Shown one piece after another: positions 7,115 to 15,400 of a DNA stretch of 23,557 nucleotides. Location of the stretch: the NCBI GenBank assembly GCA_030039695.1, contig JASHVB010000804.1, positions 1 to 23,557 of the forward strand, in the 5' to 3' direction. The notes below the pieces were generated by a model, which was not told where the DNA came from, searched no databases, and was given only the letters and a program-made list of their open reading frames with translations. A program made the position numbers and the translations under genes. Within the stretch, counting starts at the first letter, position 1. Each line of letters begins with the position of its first letter. Source of the stretch: Acetobacteraceae bacterium. GTDB lineage: Bacteria; Pseudomonadota; Alphaproteobacteria; Acetobacterales; Acetobacteraceae.

Positions 7115-7614
7115 GGGCTTGGTCCTCCTGCAATACCGGTCTCCGGCCGGCGAGACCGAGCCAGCATAGAGCACGATCAGAGCGCAGACACCCCACGCGT
7201 GCGTGTGGGAATGCGAGCAATACTCAGTTCCAACGTTCGCTCCACAACCCACCATGGCTTTGAGCCCACCGGCCAGCCGTTACGGCTCCGGCAGTACGTC
7301 AGCCAAGGTAGCGCATCCTCGACCAGCGCGACAAACGAACCCCTTGCGCCAGCTCCGGGTTGCGGACGCAGGCGACGTCGGAATAGACGATTGCTCCCCA
7401 GTTACGATTCGTTGATCAGCAAACCTGCGTAGCTTTGACCCCACAATTCATTCGGCGATAATCAGCTCAATCGGCGCGGCGATCAAATGCAGCTGTACCA
7501 AGCTGGACATTTCGATTGCCTTGATCTGTCTCAGCCTCGAGACGAGCACGTCAGGCAACGCGTGTTCCGCAACGGAGCGGGATATCTCCACCCTCGGCGT
7601 CGAGCGTGAGCCCA
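7115..7614. other. 500-bp gap between DUF3500 gene and importer operon
   Basis: No intact gene is visible. The part near 7205-7300 may be a transposase remnant, annotated separately. A minus-strand frame (7448 to about 7600) encodes a 50-residue protein-like stretch including LPDVLVSRLRQIKAIE that I cannot assign; its ATG overlaps the end of the ABC ATPase gene. Confidence 0.55.
7205..7300 (-). pseudogene. Possible IS5-type transposase scrap
   Basis: In one minus-strand frame the residues GSKPWWVVERTLEL occur. IS5-family DDE transposases carry RRWVVERTFAWL around their catalytic Glu, so WVVERT with a following leucine-rich stretch is suggestive. The sequence on either side does not align convincingly and no terminal inverted repeats were found. 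This is a weak, motif-level call. Confidence 0.25.
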
Positions 7615-8589
7615 CTACCCCCGCAGGTGGCACGCGACCCAGTGCCCGTCGGCGGTCTGCCGTAATGCCGGCTTTTCTGTGCTGCAGAGTGGGAGTTTGC
7701 GGATCGGACAGCGCGTATGGAAATGGCAGCCACTGGGCGGGCGGATCGGATTTGGCACGTCACCCTGCAAATGGATTCGCTGCCGCTGCGCAGTCGGATC
7801 AGGGATGGGAACCGCTGACAGCAACGCCTCGGTGTAAGGATGCAGTGGCTTCACATACAGGTCACGCGCACTGGCAAGCTCGACGATGCGGCCAAGATAC
7901 ATCACCGCCACACGTGTACTAATGTGCTCTACGACGGAGAGGTCATGTGCAATGAACAGATAGGTCAGGCCTAATTGGTCTTGCAGGTCCTCCAAGAGAT
8001 TAATGACCTGCGCTTGGATCGACACGTCCAATGCGGAAACCGGCTCGTCGCATACGACCAGTTTCGGCGACACCGCGAGAGCGCGCGCGATGCCGATGCG
8101 CTGCCGTTGGCCGCCAGAGAATTCGTGCGGATAGCGCCGTGCATGGTCCGCAGTGAGGCCAACGGTTTCCAACAGCTCGATCACCCGGTCCTGGAATGCG
8201 CGGCGATTTTTCGCCAACCCATGGATGATCAGTGCCTCGCCAACGATCGCGCCGACGGTCATGCGTGGATTCAGCGAGGCATACGGGTCCTGAAAGATGA
8301 TCTGCAGATCCCGCCGCAGCGCTGTCAGCTCCTTGTGGGTAAAGGCAGTGATGTTACGGCCCTCAAACCAGACCTCGCCGGAGGTTGGTTCGATCAGCCG
8401 CAAAATGCAGCGCCCCGTCGTGGACTTGCCGCAGCCGGACTCACCGACCAGGCCCAGCGTCTCACCCGCGTTCAGTTGAAAACTGACGCCGTCCACCGCA
8501 TGTACGTGGTCGACAGCACGGCCCAGGATGCCGCCCTTGACGGGGAAGTTCTTCACTAACTCGTTGACGCGTAGCAGCGGCTCGCTCAT
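7615..8589 (-). CDS. Peptide/nickel-type ABC importer ATPase (DppF/OppF-like)
   Basis: This is the second nucleotide-binding subunit (324 residues) of an oligopeptide/dipeptide/nickel-type ABC importer, acting at the cytoplasmic face of the membrane. All ATPase motifs are present: Walker A GESGCGKS (residues 49-56), the Q-loop IIFQDP with Gln100, signature FSGGQ (157-161), Walker B LVVCDE (177-182) and the switch His215 in IAHDLSV. The C-terminal oligopeptide-transporter extension contains the characteristic Cys set: GCHFHTRCP, then two further Cys, ending VACHL. It is last in the operon, 19 bases after the DppD-like gene. The length is normal. The substrate of the system cannot be deduced from this subunit. 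Confidence 0.92.
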   Translation of the reverse strand: MSEPLLRVNELVKNFPVKGGILGRAVDHVHAVDGVSFQLNAGETLGLVGESGCGKSTTGRCILRLIEPTSGEVWFEGRNITAFTHKELTALRRDLQIIFQDPYASLNPRMTVGAIVGEALIIHGLAKNRRAFQDRVIELLETVGLTADHARRYPHEFSGGQRQRIGIARALAVSPKLVVCDEPVSALDVSIQAQVINLLEDLQDQLGLTYLFIAHDLSVVEHISTRVAVMYLGRIVELASARDLYVKPLHPYTEALLSAVPIPDPTAQRQRIHLQGDVPNPIRPPSGCHFHTRCPIRKLPLCSTEKPALRQTADGHWVACHLRG

Positions 8590-8608
8590 CGCCCGGCAAT
8601 CTCCGACG

Positions 8609-9583
8609 CTAATACAGTATGCAGGCCACCTTGTGACCCGTTTCGATCTGCCGCAGTTCCGGCATGGCGTCGGTGCATTCGGGCTTGGCGAATTTGCAGC
8701 GGGGTGCGAACCGGCAACCGGGCGGCGGATGGGTTAGGCTGGGTACCATGCCGGAAATCGCTTCCAGTCGTTGCTTCTTGCCGGCGGTCGTGTCGATTCG
8801 CGGAATCGAACGGATCAGGCCCTGCGTGTAAGGATGTAGCGGCCGCGCGAACAGCCGGTCGACCGTCGCCTCTTCCACCACGCGGCCGGCATACATCACC
8901 ACGACACGCTGCGCCGTTTCCGCCACCACCCCCATCGCATGGGTGATCAGCATAATCGCCATGCCGAGGCGCGATTTCATCTCGGCCAGCAGATCCAGGA
9001 TCTGGGCCTGAATCGTCACGTCCAGGGCTGTGGTCGGCTCGTCGGCAATCAGCAGCTTGGGATTACAGGACAGCGCCATGGCGATCATCACGCGCTGACG
9101 CATGCCGCCGGAGAACTGGTGCGGATAATCGTGGACCCGCCGTTCCGGCGTGGGGATGTTGACAAGCCGCAGCATCTCCACCGCGCGATCGATCGCCTGG
9201 CGCTTATTCAACCCTTCATGCAATCGCAGCACCTCTGCAATTTGCTCTCCGACGGTATAGACCGGATTGAGCGAGGTCATCGGCTCCTGGAAGATGATGG
9301 CGATTTCCTTGCTGCGGATGTGCCGCATCTGGTCAGGAGCCAGCGGCACGAGGTCGCGGCCCTGCCAAAGGATCTCACCGTCAACGATGCGCCCGGGCGG
9401 CATCTGGATCAGCTTCAGCACGGTCATCGCGGTGACGGTCTTGCCGCATCCGGACTCGCCGACCACGCCCAGCGTCTCGCCGCGGTCGATCGTCATGTCG
9501 ACGCCATCGACGGCACGCACCATGCCGTCGTCGGTCTTAAAATGCGTTTTCAAACGGCGGATCTGCAACAGGGGATCGGGCAT
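8609..9583 (-). CDS. Peptide/nickel-type ABC importer ATPase (DppD/OppD-like)
   Basis: This is the first nucleotide-binding subunit (324 residues) of the importer, pairing with the DppF-like ATPase. Visible motifs are Walker A GESGCGKT (42-49), Q-loop [12 protein letters not shown], signature FSGGM (157-161), Walker B LLIADE (177-182) and the switch His215. The residue after the switch His is Ala216 ([11 protein letters not shown]), where this family nearly always has Asp. The C-terminal extension has the Cys pattern [14 protein letters not shown] and ends VACILY. A weak ribosome site precedes the ATG. The gene lies 84 bases downstream of the DppC-like permease, the widest permease-to-ATPase gap in the operon, and that gap holds no obvious extra gene. 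Confidence 0.92.
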   Translation of the reverse strand: MPDPLLQIRRLKTHFKTDDGMVRAVDGVDMTIDRGETLGVVGESGCGKTVTAMTVLKLIQMPPGRIVDGEILWQGRDLVPLAPDQMRHIRSKEIAIIFQEPMTSLNPVYTVGEQIAEVLRLHEGLNKRQAIDRAVEMLRLVNIPTPERRVHDYPHQFSGGMRQRVMIAMALSCNPKLLIADEPTTALDVTIQAQILDLLAEMKSRLGMAIMLITHAMGVVAETAQRVVVMYAGRVVEEATVDRLFARPLHPYTQGLIRSIPRIDTTAGKKQRLEAISGMVPSLTHPPPGCRFAPRCKFAKPECTDAMPELRQIETGHKVACILY

Positions 9584-9667
9584 GGGGAGTCCGTCAACGA
9601 TGATCGTGCAAAGATGACCAGGTCAAGCCCGGACATGATGGAGCGATATAGCCAGCGCACACCGGAA

Positions 9668-10618
9668 TTACAAAATCCGACGTGGATCGAGCGCATCGCG
9701 CAGCCCGTCGCCGATGAAGTTGATGGTCAGCACCGCCAGGAAAATGGCACCGCCGGGAAACAGCGCCCAGTGCGGCGCGACGTCCAGATAGTCTTTCGAA
9801 TCGTACAGAATCCGACCCCAGCTTGGGATGTCCGGTGGAAAGCCCAGCCCGAGGAACGCGAGCGTGGATTCCGCAATGATGGCGTTCGCCACGTCGATCG
9901 TACCGGCGACGATCACCGGGCCGAGCGCGTTCGGCAGCACGTGGCGCACTACCATTCGGAACGTCGAGGCGCCGAGAGCACGCGCAGCCTCGACGAATTC
10001 CTTTTCGCGCAGCGCGAGAAATTGCGCGCGCACCAGGCGGGCGACGATCATCCAGCGGAACCCGCCGATCACGACGACAATCAGCAGAAACATGCCCAAC
10101 TGCGCACCAAGCAAAATCGTTAGCGTGTGGCGGAACAGGTAGATGACCAGCAACAGGATGGGAAGCTGCGGCAGCGACAGGAAGAGGTCGATCACCCATA
10201 CCAGCACGTTGTCGATAATGCCGCGCGACACGCCGGCGATGGAGCCGATCAGGGTGCCGACGCCGACCGACACACACATTGCGGCCAAGCCGACCGACAG
10301 CGAGATTCGCCCGCCATACAGCATGCGCGCCAGCAGGTCCTGGCCGAGATCATCGGTGCCGAGCGGATGCGCCCAGCTCGGTGCCTGCAATTGCGCGGAG
10401 AAGTCGATGTCGTTGATCGCCACCGGCCAAAGCAATGGCCCCAAGGCGACAGCGAGAATCATAACCAGTAGGATGAGCGTGCTCGCAATGGCAAGGCGAT
10501 GGCGCCGGAACCGCCGCCACGCCTCCATCCATGGCGTGAGCTGCCGCGGCTGCACAGGCGGGGCCGCGGCAACGCCGACGGAGTCAGCGGTAGGAGATGC
10601 GAGGGTCGAGCCAGCCAT
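9668..10618 (-). CDS. Peptide-type ABC importer permease (DppC/OppC-like)
   Basis: This is a 316-residue inner-membrane permease subunit. The N-terminus is a polar Ala/Pro-rich tail followed by the typical WRRFRRHRLAIASTLIL entry into the first helix. Next come a periplasmic loop containing HPLGTDDLGQD, four to five further helices, and the cytoplasmic EAA loop (VEAARALGASTFRMVVRHVLPN) that contacts the ATPases. The C-terminus has the usual FLGLGFPPDIPSWG and a final helix near DGLRDALDPR. The first ATG overlaps the end of the DppB-like gene by 35 bases, which suggests translational coupling; an alternative start at the Met before EAWRRF would shorten the tail. Length and order match the family. 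Confidence 0.92.
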   Translation of the reverse strand: MAGSTLASPTADSVGVAAAPPVQPRQLTPWMEAWRRFRRHRLAIASTLILLVMILAVALGPLLWPVAINDIDFSAQLQAPSWAHPLGTDDLGQDLLARMLYGGRISLSVGLAAMCVSVGVGTLIGSIAGVSRGIIDNVLVWVIDLFLSLPQLPILLLVIYLFRHTLTILLGAQLGMFLLIVVVIGGFRWMIVARLVRAQFLALREKEFVEAARALGASTFRMVVRHVLPNALGPVIVAGTIDVANAIIAESTLAFLGLGFPPDIPSWGRILYDSKDYLDVAPHWALFPGGAIFLAVLTINFIGDGLRDALDPRRIL

Positions 10619-11543
10619 ACAGCAGGTCCGCGATCAGGTTGAACATAATGACCAGACAGGCGAACACGAACGTCACAGCCATAATCACCGGCGTGTCGTT
10701 GGCAAGGATCGCACTGATCAGCAACGATCCGATGCCCGGGACCCGGAAGATTTGCTCTGTCACGATCGCGCCACCGAACACGATCGGCATTTGCAGCGCG
10801 ATCAGCGTCACCACCGGGATCATCGCATTGCGCACAATATGCTTCAGCACGACGACACGCTCCGACAGGCCCTTGGAGCGCGCGGTGGTGACATAGTCAA
10901 GCCGGATCACGTCCAACACGGCGGAGCGCACGAAGCGGGTCCATGCCGCCCCCTGAAACAAACCTAACACGGCGATTGGCATGATCGCCTGCTTGAGTTC
11001 CTCCCACCACCACTGCAATCCGGTGGCGGCAAGATCCGCGCGGTAGACAAGGGGGAACCAGTGCAGCCGGATGCTGAAGATCAGAATGAAGACGATGCCT
11101 GTGAAGAACGTAGGCAAGGAGAAGCCGATTAACGCACCGGTGCTGGCGATCTGGTCGAACAGCGAATAGGGGCGGGTTGCCGCGAACACGCCCACCGGTA
11201 GCGCGATAAGGATCGCCAGCACCTGCGAGGCGCCGATCACGCCGAGCGTCGTCGGCAGGCGTTCCAGAATCAGCGTGTCGACGTTGACGCGGCTGACAAA
11301 GGAAAAGCCCCAGTCACCATGCAGCATGGCGATGAGCCAGTGCATGTAGCGCACGGGGATCGGCTGATCGAGACCGAACTTGGCACGCAGCGCGGCCTGT
11401 ACGGAGGGCGGAATAGCAGGGTTGGTAGCGAGCTCGGAGAACGGATCGCCGGGCGCCAGTGCCAGGATGGTGAACAAGATGACGCTGATGCCGAGCAGGC
11501 TAGGAATCGCCAGCAGCGAGCGCCGAATGAGGTAGCGGCTCAC
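10584..11543 (-). CDS. Peptide-type ABC importer permease (DppB/OppB-like)
   Basis: This is a 319-residue inner-membrane permease subunit that forms the translocation pore with the DppC-like protein. It begins with the family's MSRYLIRRSLLAIPSLLGIS first helix, followed by LAPGDPF, the GLDQPIPVRYMHWL segment and MLHGDWGFSF. About six helices are visible. The cytoplasmic coupling loop with EAA-like character is TARSKGLSERVVVLKHIVRNA. The C-terminus has EQIFRVPGIGSLL and ends LYGWLDPRISYR, typical of DppB. It follows the binding-protein gene after 72 bases containing a hairpin, which may set lower expression of the membrane subunits than of the binding protein. Confidence 0.93.
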   Translation of the reverse strand: MSRYLIRRSLLAIPSLLGISVILFTILALAPGDPFSELATNPAIPPSVQAALRAKFGLDQPIPVRYMHWLIAMLHGDWGFSFVSRVNVDTLILERLPTTLGVIGASQVLAILIALPVGVFAATRPYSLFDQIASTGALIGFSLPTFFTGIVFILIFSIRLHWFPLVYRADLAATGLQWWWEELKQAIMPIAVLGLFQGAAWTRFVRSAVLDVIRLDYVTTARSKGLSERVVVLKHIVRNAMIPVVTLIALQMPIVFGGAIVTEQIFRVPGIGSLLISAILANDTPVIMAVTFVFACLVIMFNLIADLLYGWLDPRISYR

Positions 11544-11570
11544 GCGCGCAAATCCGGCGCGCAGTACGCG

Positions 11571-11597
11571 GGAGGCCGGCGCAAGCGGCCAGCCTCC
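11571..11597 (-). promoter_or_regulatory. Intercistronic hairpin between binding protein and permease genes
   Basis: GGAGGC at 11571-11576 pairs with GCCTCC at 11592-11597. After one mismatch, GGC at 11578-11580 pairs with GCC at 11588-11590, leaving a 7-base loop. There is no T-run, so it is unlikely to be a strong intrinsic terminator. Its position suggests 3'-end protection of the binding-protein message or partial attenuation before the permease genes. Confidence 0.5.
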
Positions 11598-11615
11598 ATC
11601 ACAGACGACGCCTGA

Positions 11616-13406
11616 TCAGGCACGATACCAATCCTGCAACGCGTAGGTGGTGTTATCCCAGCCGCTGATCGGCGCCTGCAGGTCCTTCACCAGGGCCGAA
11701 ACCGCGGGACGAGTGACCACAGGAATGACGACCACATCCTTCACCACCATGTCGTTCATGGCGATGAACAGCGCCGCACGCTTGACCGGATCGAGCTCCG
11801 ATTCAGACTGGTTCCACATCTTGTCATAGTCCAGGTTCTGCCAGCGGCTGATGTTCCGGCCCTGCCACTTGTTCTCCCGTTGCGCGACCTGAGACGACAG
11901 GAACTGCATCATGAACTGGCCGGGATCCGGCTGGGTCATTGTGGTCGTGTACATTTGCAGATCGCTGTAGAACTTCGAGTAGGTGTCCGGATTGGCAACG
12001 TCGGAGGAAAAGAACACCGAAGCGGTGACCGACTTCAGCTCCATGGAGATGCCGGCCTTCTCGGCGGCCTGCTTGACGATCTCCTGGGTCTTCTGGCGCG
12101 GTGCGTTGATCGAGGTTTGGTAGACCATGTGCAGCTTGACGCCATTCTTCTGCCGGACGCCATCGGAGCCCGGTTTCCAGCCGCCGGCTTCGAGAAGCTT
12201 GATCGCTTCCGCAACGTTGAACTCGTAATGCGTGTTCGGCGAACGGAACTTCTTTGGATTGTTGACGAAGTTCGCCGTGTCGTAGCCAGTATCGCCATAA
12301 ATGTATTTGTGCACCGCCAGCCGATCCACTAGCAGATTGAGTGCGTTGCGCACCGCCGGATCGGTCAGGAACGGATGCTTCGTCTTGAGGCTGGAACGCT
12401 GGTCGTCAACGGTGACCCCCGGATCGGTGTTATTGAGCTGGATATGCTCGATATTGCCGCTGGGCGTGATCAGCACGCGGCTGTTGCCTCCCGCCGACAG
12501 GCGCTTCAGGATGGCGTCCTCGACCTGCATGTTCCAGGCGAAATCGTATTCGCCGGTCTGGAGTACCGCGCGTGCCGCGGACACCGCATCACCGCCGCCC
12601 TTCATCTCGATCGTGTCGAAATACGGGCGGTTCGGCATGTGGTAGTTTGGGTTGAGCTTGCCTTGCACCAAATCGCCCGGATTGAAGGACACAAACGTGT
12701 AGGGGCCAGTGCCGACCGGCTTGAGGTTGGCGGGAGCTTCGCGCGACTTCGCACCGGCGTAGGGTTCGAAGATGTGCTTGGGGATCATCATGCCGAAGAT
12801 GCCGACGAAGGCGTTGGCCCAGAAAGGCGTCGGCTTCTTGAACTGCACGCGGATCGTATAGTCATCTAGCTTGACGACGTTGATGTCCTGGTAGACGCCG
12901 ATGGTGGTCGCCGCGGTGGCCGGATCGGCGGCATATTTCCAGTTAAACACGCAGTCATCGGCGGTGAAGGGCTGGCCGTCATGCCATTTTACGCCCTGCT
13001 TCAGCTTCCAGGTAACCGAAAGCCCATCCTTGGCGAGGAGCCCGTTCTGGATGGTGGGGATTTCCGCCGCAAGCACGGCGACCAGATCGCCGTCCGGGTC
13101 CCAGCTCGCGAGAGGTTCGTAGAATATGCGTGACGCGTCCTGGTCCTTGGTGCCGATGGCGAAGTGTGGATTGAGTAGGGTCGGTGCCTGCCACCACAGC
13201 GTACGCAGCGGACCGCCGCCACCGCGTTTGGTTGGCTTGTAGACGAACTTTTCTGCAGCATTCGCCGGCAGGCCGGAGAAGGTCAATATCTGCGCCGCCA
13301 TGGGGGCGGTGAGACCGAGTCCTATCATTCTCGAAATGAAAGCGCGCCTCGGCAGCTTGCCGTCCCTGACCTCTTCGATCAGACCGCGCAACTGGTGTTC
13401 GTTCAT
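11616..13406 (-). CDS. ABC importer substrate-binding protein, SBP_bac_5 family
   Basis: This is a 596-residue periplasmic binding protein of the family 5 type that delivers peptides, nickel or other solutes to the downstream permease. The N-terminus carries a Tat-like signal: KLPRRAFISRM with Arg20-Arg21, a hydrophobic segment and an Ala-rich cleavage region near residue 50 (PANAAEK). The mature part has the family landmarks: NPHFAIGTKDQDASRIFYEPLA, WKLKQGVKWHDGQPFTADDC, RVQFKKPTPFW and GTGPYTF. The start at 13404-13406 is chosen for the AAGGGGA ribosome site six to eight bases upstream; 35 further in-frame codons lack coding quality. It is first in the operon and has a perfect dyad 37 bases upstream. 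At about 600 residues it is longer than typical DppA. Confidence 0.92.
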   Translation of the reverse strand: MNEHQLRGLIEEVRDGKLPRRAFISRMIGLGLTAPMAAQILTFSGLPANAAEKFVYKPTKRGGGGPLRTLWWQAPTLLNPHFAIGTKDQDASRIFYEPLASWDPDGDLVAVLAAEIPTIQNGLLAKDGLSVTWKLKQGVKWHDGQPFTADDCVFNWKYAADPATAATTIGVYQDINVVKLDDYTIRVQFKKPTPFWANAFVGIFGMMIPKHIFEPYAGAKSREAPANLKPVGTGPYTFVSFNPGDLVQGKLNPNYHMPNRPYFDTIEMKGGGDAVSAARAVLQTGEYDFAWNMQVEDAILKRLSAGGNSRVLITPSGNIEHIQLNNTDPGVTVDDQRSSLKTKHPFLTDPAVRNALNLLVDRLAVHKYIYGDTGYDTANFVNNPKKFRSPNTHYEFNVAEAIKLLEAGGWKPGSDGVRQKNGVKLHMVYQTSINAPRQKTQEIVKQAAEKAGISMELKSVTASVFFSSDVANPDTYSKFYSDLQMYTTTMTQPDPGQFMMQFLSSQVAQRENKWQGRNISRWQNLDYDKMWNQSESELDPVKRAALFIAMNDMVVKDVVVIPVVTRPAVSALVKDLQAPISGWDNTTYALQDWYRA

Positions 13407-13442
13407 TGCGTATCCCCTTCTCCCGGACCCCAGCATGATACG

Positions 13443-13463
13443 TGGCACGCAAACAGCGTGCCA
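13443..13463. promoter_or_regulatory. Perfect 8-bp dyad upstream of the importer operon
   Basis: TGGCACGC at 13443-13450 and GCGTGCCA at 13456-13463 are exact inverted copies with a 5-base spacer. The site lies 37 bases upstream of the binding-protein start codon. It is the size of a typical helix-turn-helix repressor operator, and could alternatively be a 5'-leader hairpin. No regulator gene is adjacent. Confidence 0.5.
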
Positions 13464-13701
13464 TTCCCTGAGGTATCGCCGGATGTTACGGAGCAAGGCC
13501 GCGGGGCACAATCGCTATTTTCTCAAAAAGCGTATGATTTCCATCTCTTGGCGACGCGGCGAGGCGCGACAAGACCGGTCAGGTGCCGACACAGCCGCGC
13601 AAACAATGCATGAACTGTTGTTAATGCGGCCGATAGCGGTTCGTCACCCTCATGCCCACCGTTTGACTCGGTGTGCCGTTTCAGTGGGCAATGTGCGGTG
13701 T

Positions 13702-14184
13702 TCAACCTTCGCCTCGTGCCTTGACCATGCGCAGCGGCATGTAGGTGAGTGCGAGCGTGCCGTCCTGCTTCAGCACGCTGTTCCGGGTGCGCACCAGGCC
13801 TCGGTTCGCGCGGCTGGTGCTGCGGCGGCTTTCGATCACTTCGCATTGCACGTGGATGGTATCGCCGGCGAAGGTGGGCCCTTCGACGTTCAGCTCCATA
13901 TGGAGGAAGGCGAAGCCGGTGTGCTGCATCGTGCTGTGCACCAACAAGCCTTCAGCAAACGAATAGACCATGGCCGCCGGCACAACTCGCTGCTTGATGT
14001 CGCTTTCGTTGCGCAGGAATTCGACGTTCGAAAACAGCACTTCGGTCATGCCGGTGACGCCGATGAAGTTCACCAGATCCGCTTCGGTCAGGGTGCGGCC
14101 GACCGTGCGGAACTTCCGGCCGATCGGCATGTCCTCGAAATAGAGGCCGAGGCCCAGGACTTCATATCCGCCGATCTCCGTCAT
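13702..14184 (-). CDS. MaoC-like hot-dog protein
   Basis: This is a 160-residue protein of the MaoC dehydratase-like hot-dog fold. Landmarks are GLYFEDMPIGRKFRTVGRT (residues 13-31), LTEADLVNFIGVTG (32-45) and the fold's later strands with EGPTFAGDTIHVQCEVIE. Classical R-specific enoyl-CoA hydratases have D-x-NP-x-H-x-D after the first helix, then HG. Here that stretch reads MTEVLFSNVEFLRNESD (46-62), and PAAM replaces HG, so the catalytic Asp/His pair is not evident. It may act on acyl-CoA by another route or bind without hydrating. The ATG at 14182-14184 is set by GGGGAGGA six bases upstream; the longer frame lacks this. It lies about 300 bases upstream of the importer operon on the same strand and may be a separate unit. 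Confidence 0.8.
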   Translation of the reverse strand: MTEIGGYEVLGLGLYFEDMPIGRKFRTVGRTLTEADLVNFIGVTGMTEVLFSNVEFLRNESDIKQRVVPAAMVYSFAEGLLVHSTMQHTGFAFLHMELNVEGPTFAGDTIHVQCEVIESRRSTSRANRGLVRTRNSVLKQDGTLALTYMPLRMVKARGEG

Positions 14185-14692
14185 TCGTTCCTCCCCTAGC
14201 CGCCCGCTACGGTCACGTGCAGCACATAACGGCGGATTACGCCAGCTCCAGGATTGGTTCCGCACCGCGCGACCGCCACGCGGCGTTCGTTGGTGGCGAG
14301 CTCGGCGCGCAGCACGGTAATCCGCGGCGGCAGCTTATGCCGAAGCTGGCATTGCGGCACCAACGCGGCATTCCCTCGAAACCGATCCGCAACGGACAGC
14401 CGTCGGCCGGCGGGGAGGCGGTGCAAAAGGCATGGGCGTCAAAGACATGATGAGGGATGCTTGCTGAACGCGATTTGATGTCAGCGCATTCAGTGAGCCA
14501 GGCAGCGAGCGGCCATAAAGTTCCACCCCCATAGGGTCGGCCTCGCGGGAATACGGAGATTGAAGTGAGACAGGTTGGGCCGCCGCGACGAGGTCGGTGC
14601 GGGGTTCTCTGCCGTGTCGATTACCCCGAGGCCGGAATGGTCGATCGGTGCCGTGACCGGCGGCGCAGGGCGCACCCCTCCGCATTGTTCAA

Positions 14693-14707
14693 GGTTACCG
14701 CGTAACC
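14693..14707. promoter_or_regulatory. Short perfect dyad, operator-like
   Basis: GGTTAC, a 3-base spacer CGC, and GTAACC form an exact dyad of 15 bases. It lies 36 bases before the 15-bp inverted-repeat unit in a gene-poor region. It could be a protein-binding site, but no nearby promoter or regulator is identified. Confidence 0.35.
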
Positions 14708-14743
14708 GTTGGCCACTTGCCGTTGAGAATTCCTCTTCGGAGT

Positions 14744-14822
14744 CGAATTTACGGCATGGTGAGAAGTTATAGGATGCGGAAGCCTGGCCAGGCGCGCCGC
14801 GCTAGATCATGCCGTAAATTCG
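14744..14822. repeat. 79-bp unit bounded by perfect 15-bp inverted repeats
   Basis: CGAATTTACGGCATG at 14744-14758 is repeated exactly in inverted orientation at 14808-14822 (CATGCCGTAAATTCG), with a 49-base interior. The interior contains a smaller palindrome, GCCTGGCCAGGC. The arms are AT-richer than their surroundings. I see no direct duplication of flanking bases. Possible identities are a miniature transposable element, the terminal arms of a deleted insertion sequence, or an RNA stem. The perfect arms suggest recent origin or maintained function. Confidence 0.7.
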
Positions 14823-15400
14823 TGGCGGAAGGTACAGTTTAATCGGGTTCGCCTCGCGCGCGGCAAATGTCACCGCACGTGCAGGCCGGTACTTTGGTAC
14901 AGATCGACGCGGTAAGGCAGCGACGTAATCAGCGACGAAATCGGGATCGACATCAGTGTCGCGACGTAGTCATCGCCCTCTTGACCGATTCGAATCGGAG
15001 CATGTCCTCAAGCGAGGAGGCATCCGGATCAATCTTCAACGACGGATCGACGTCGGCGATCGGCGTGACAGACCCGCCGAAATGTATCTCGCCAGCGTTC
15101 GAATCAGGGCGATTGGTCGATGTCAATCCGCACCAGTTCTGCCGCAGCCGCCGCGCCGCTGACAACCATCCCGCGGCGTGTCGCGTCCCTCCAGCTTGCT
15201 GAATTCATCACATCATGTGACAGGACGCGCTGCGCCCGCTCGCCGACAACGTCACGCAGCTCGTTGGATGGCAGCACTGGCGGGCGGGAGCGCGGTTGTT
15301 GATAGCGGCTTCGTGCATCACTCTCATGTGGCTGGAATGCAACGCGGCAGTTGCGCGAATGTTGCCCGCGTAAGAGAACCGACGCTGAGGACGCACTCTC

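Larger units (their letters stand above)
14185..15400. other. 1.2-kb gene-poor region
   Basis: I see no intact gene here. Several minus-strand frames contain protein-like stretches that I cannot assign: around 14350-14650 (GVELYGRSLPGSLNALTSN) and around 14960-15130 (GEIHFGGSVTPIADVDPS). They lack ribosome sites and do not connect. The region also holds a short dyad and a 15-bp inverted-repeat unit, annotated separately. Confidence 0.6.

Noticed and set aside
6407..7432. Plus-strand 341-codon ORF
   Set aside because: It is antisense to the DUF3500 gene, which has clear family motifs.
8939..10123. Plus-strand 394-codon ORF
   Set aside because: It is antisense to the DppD- and DppC-like genes, with His/Gln/Arg-rich shadow composition.
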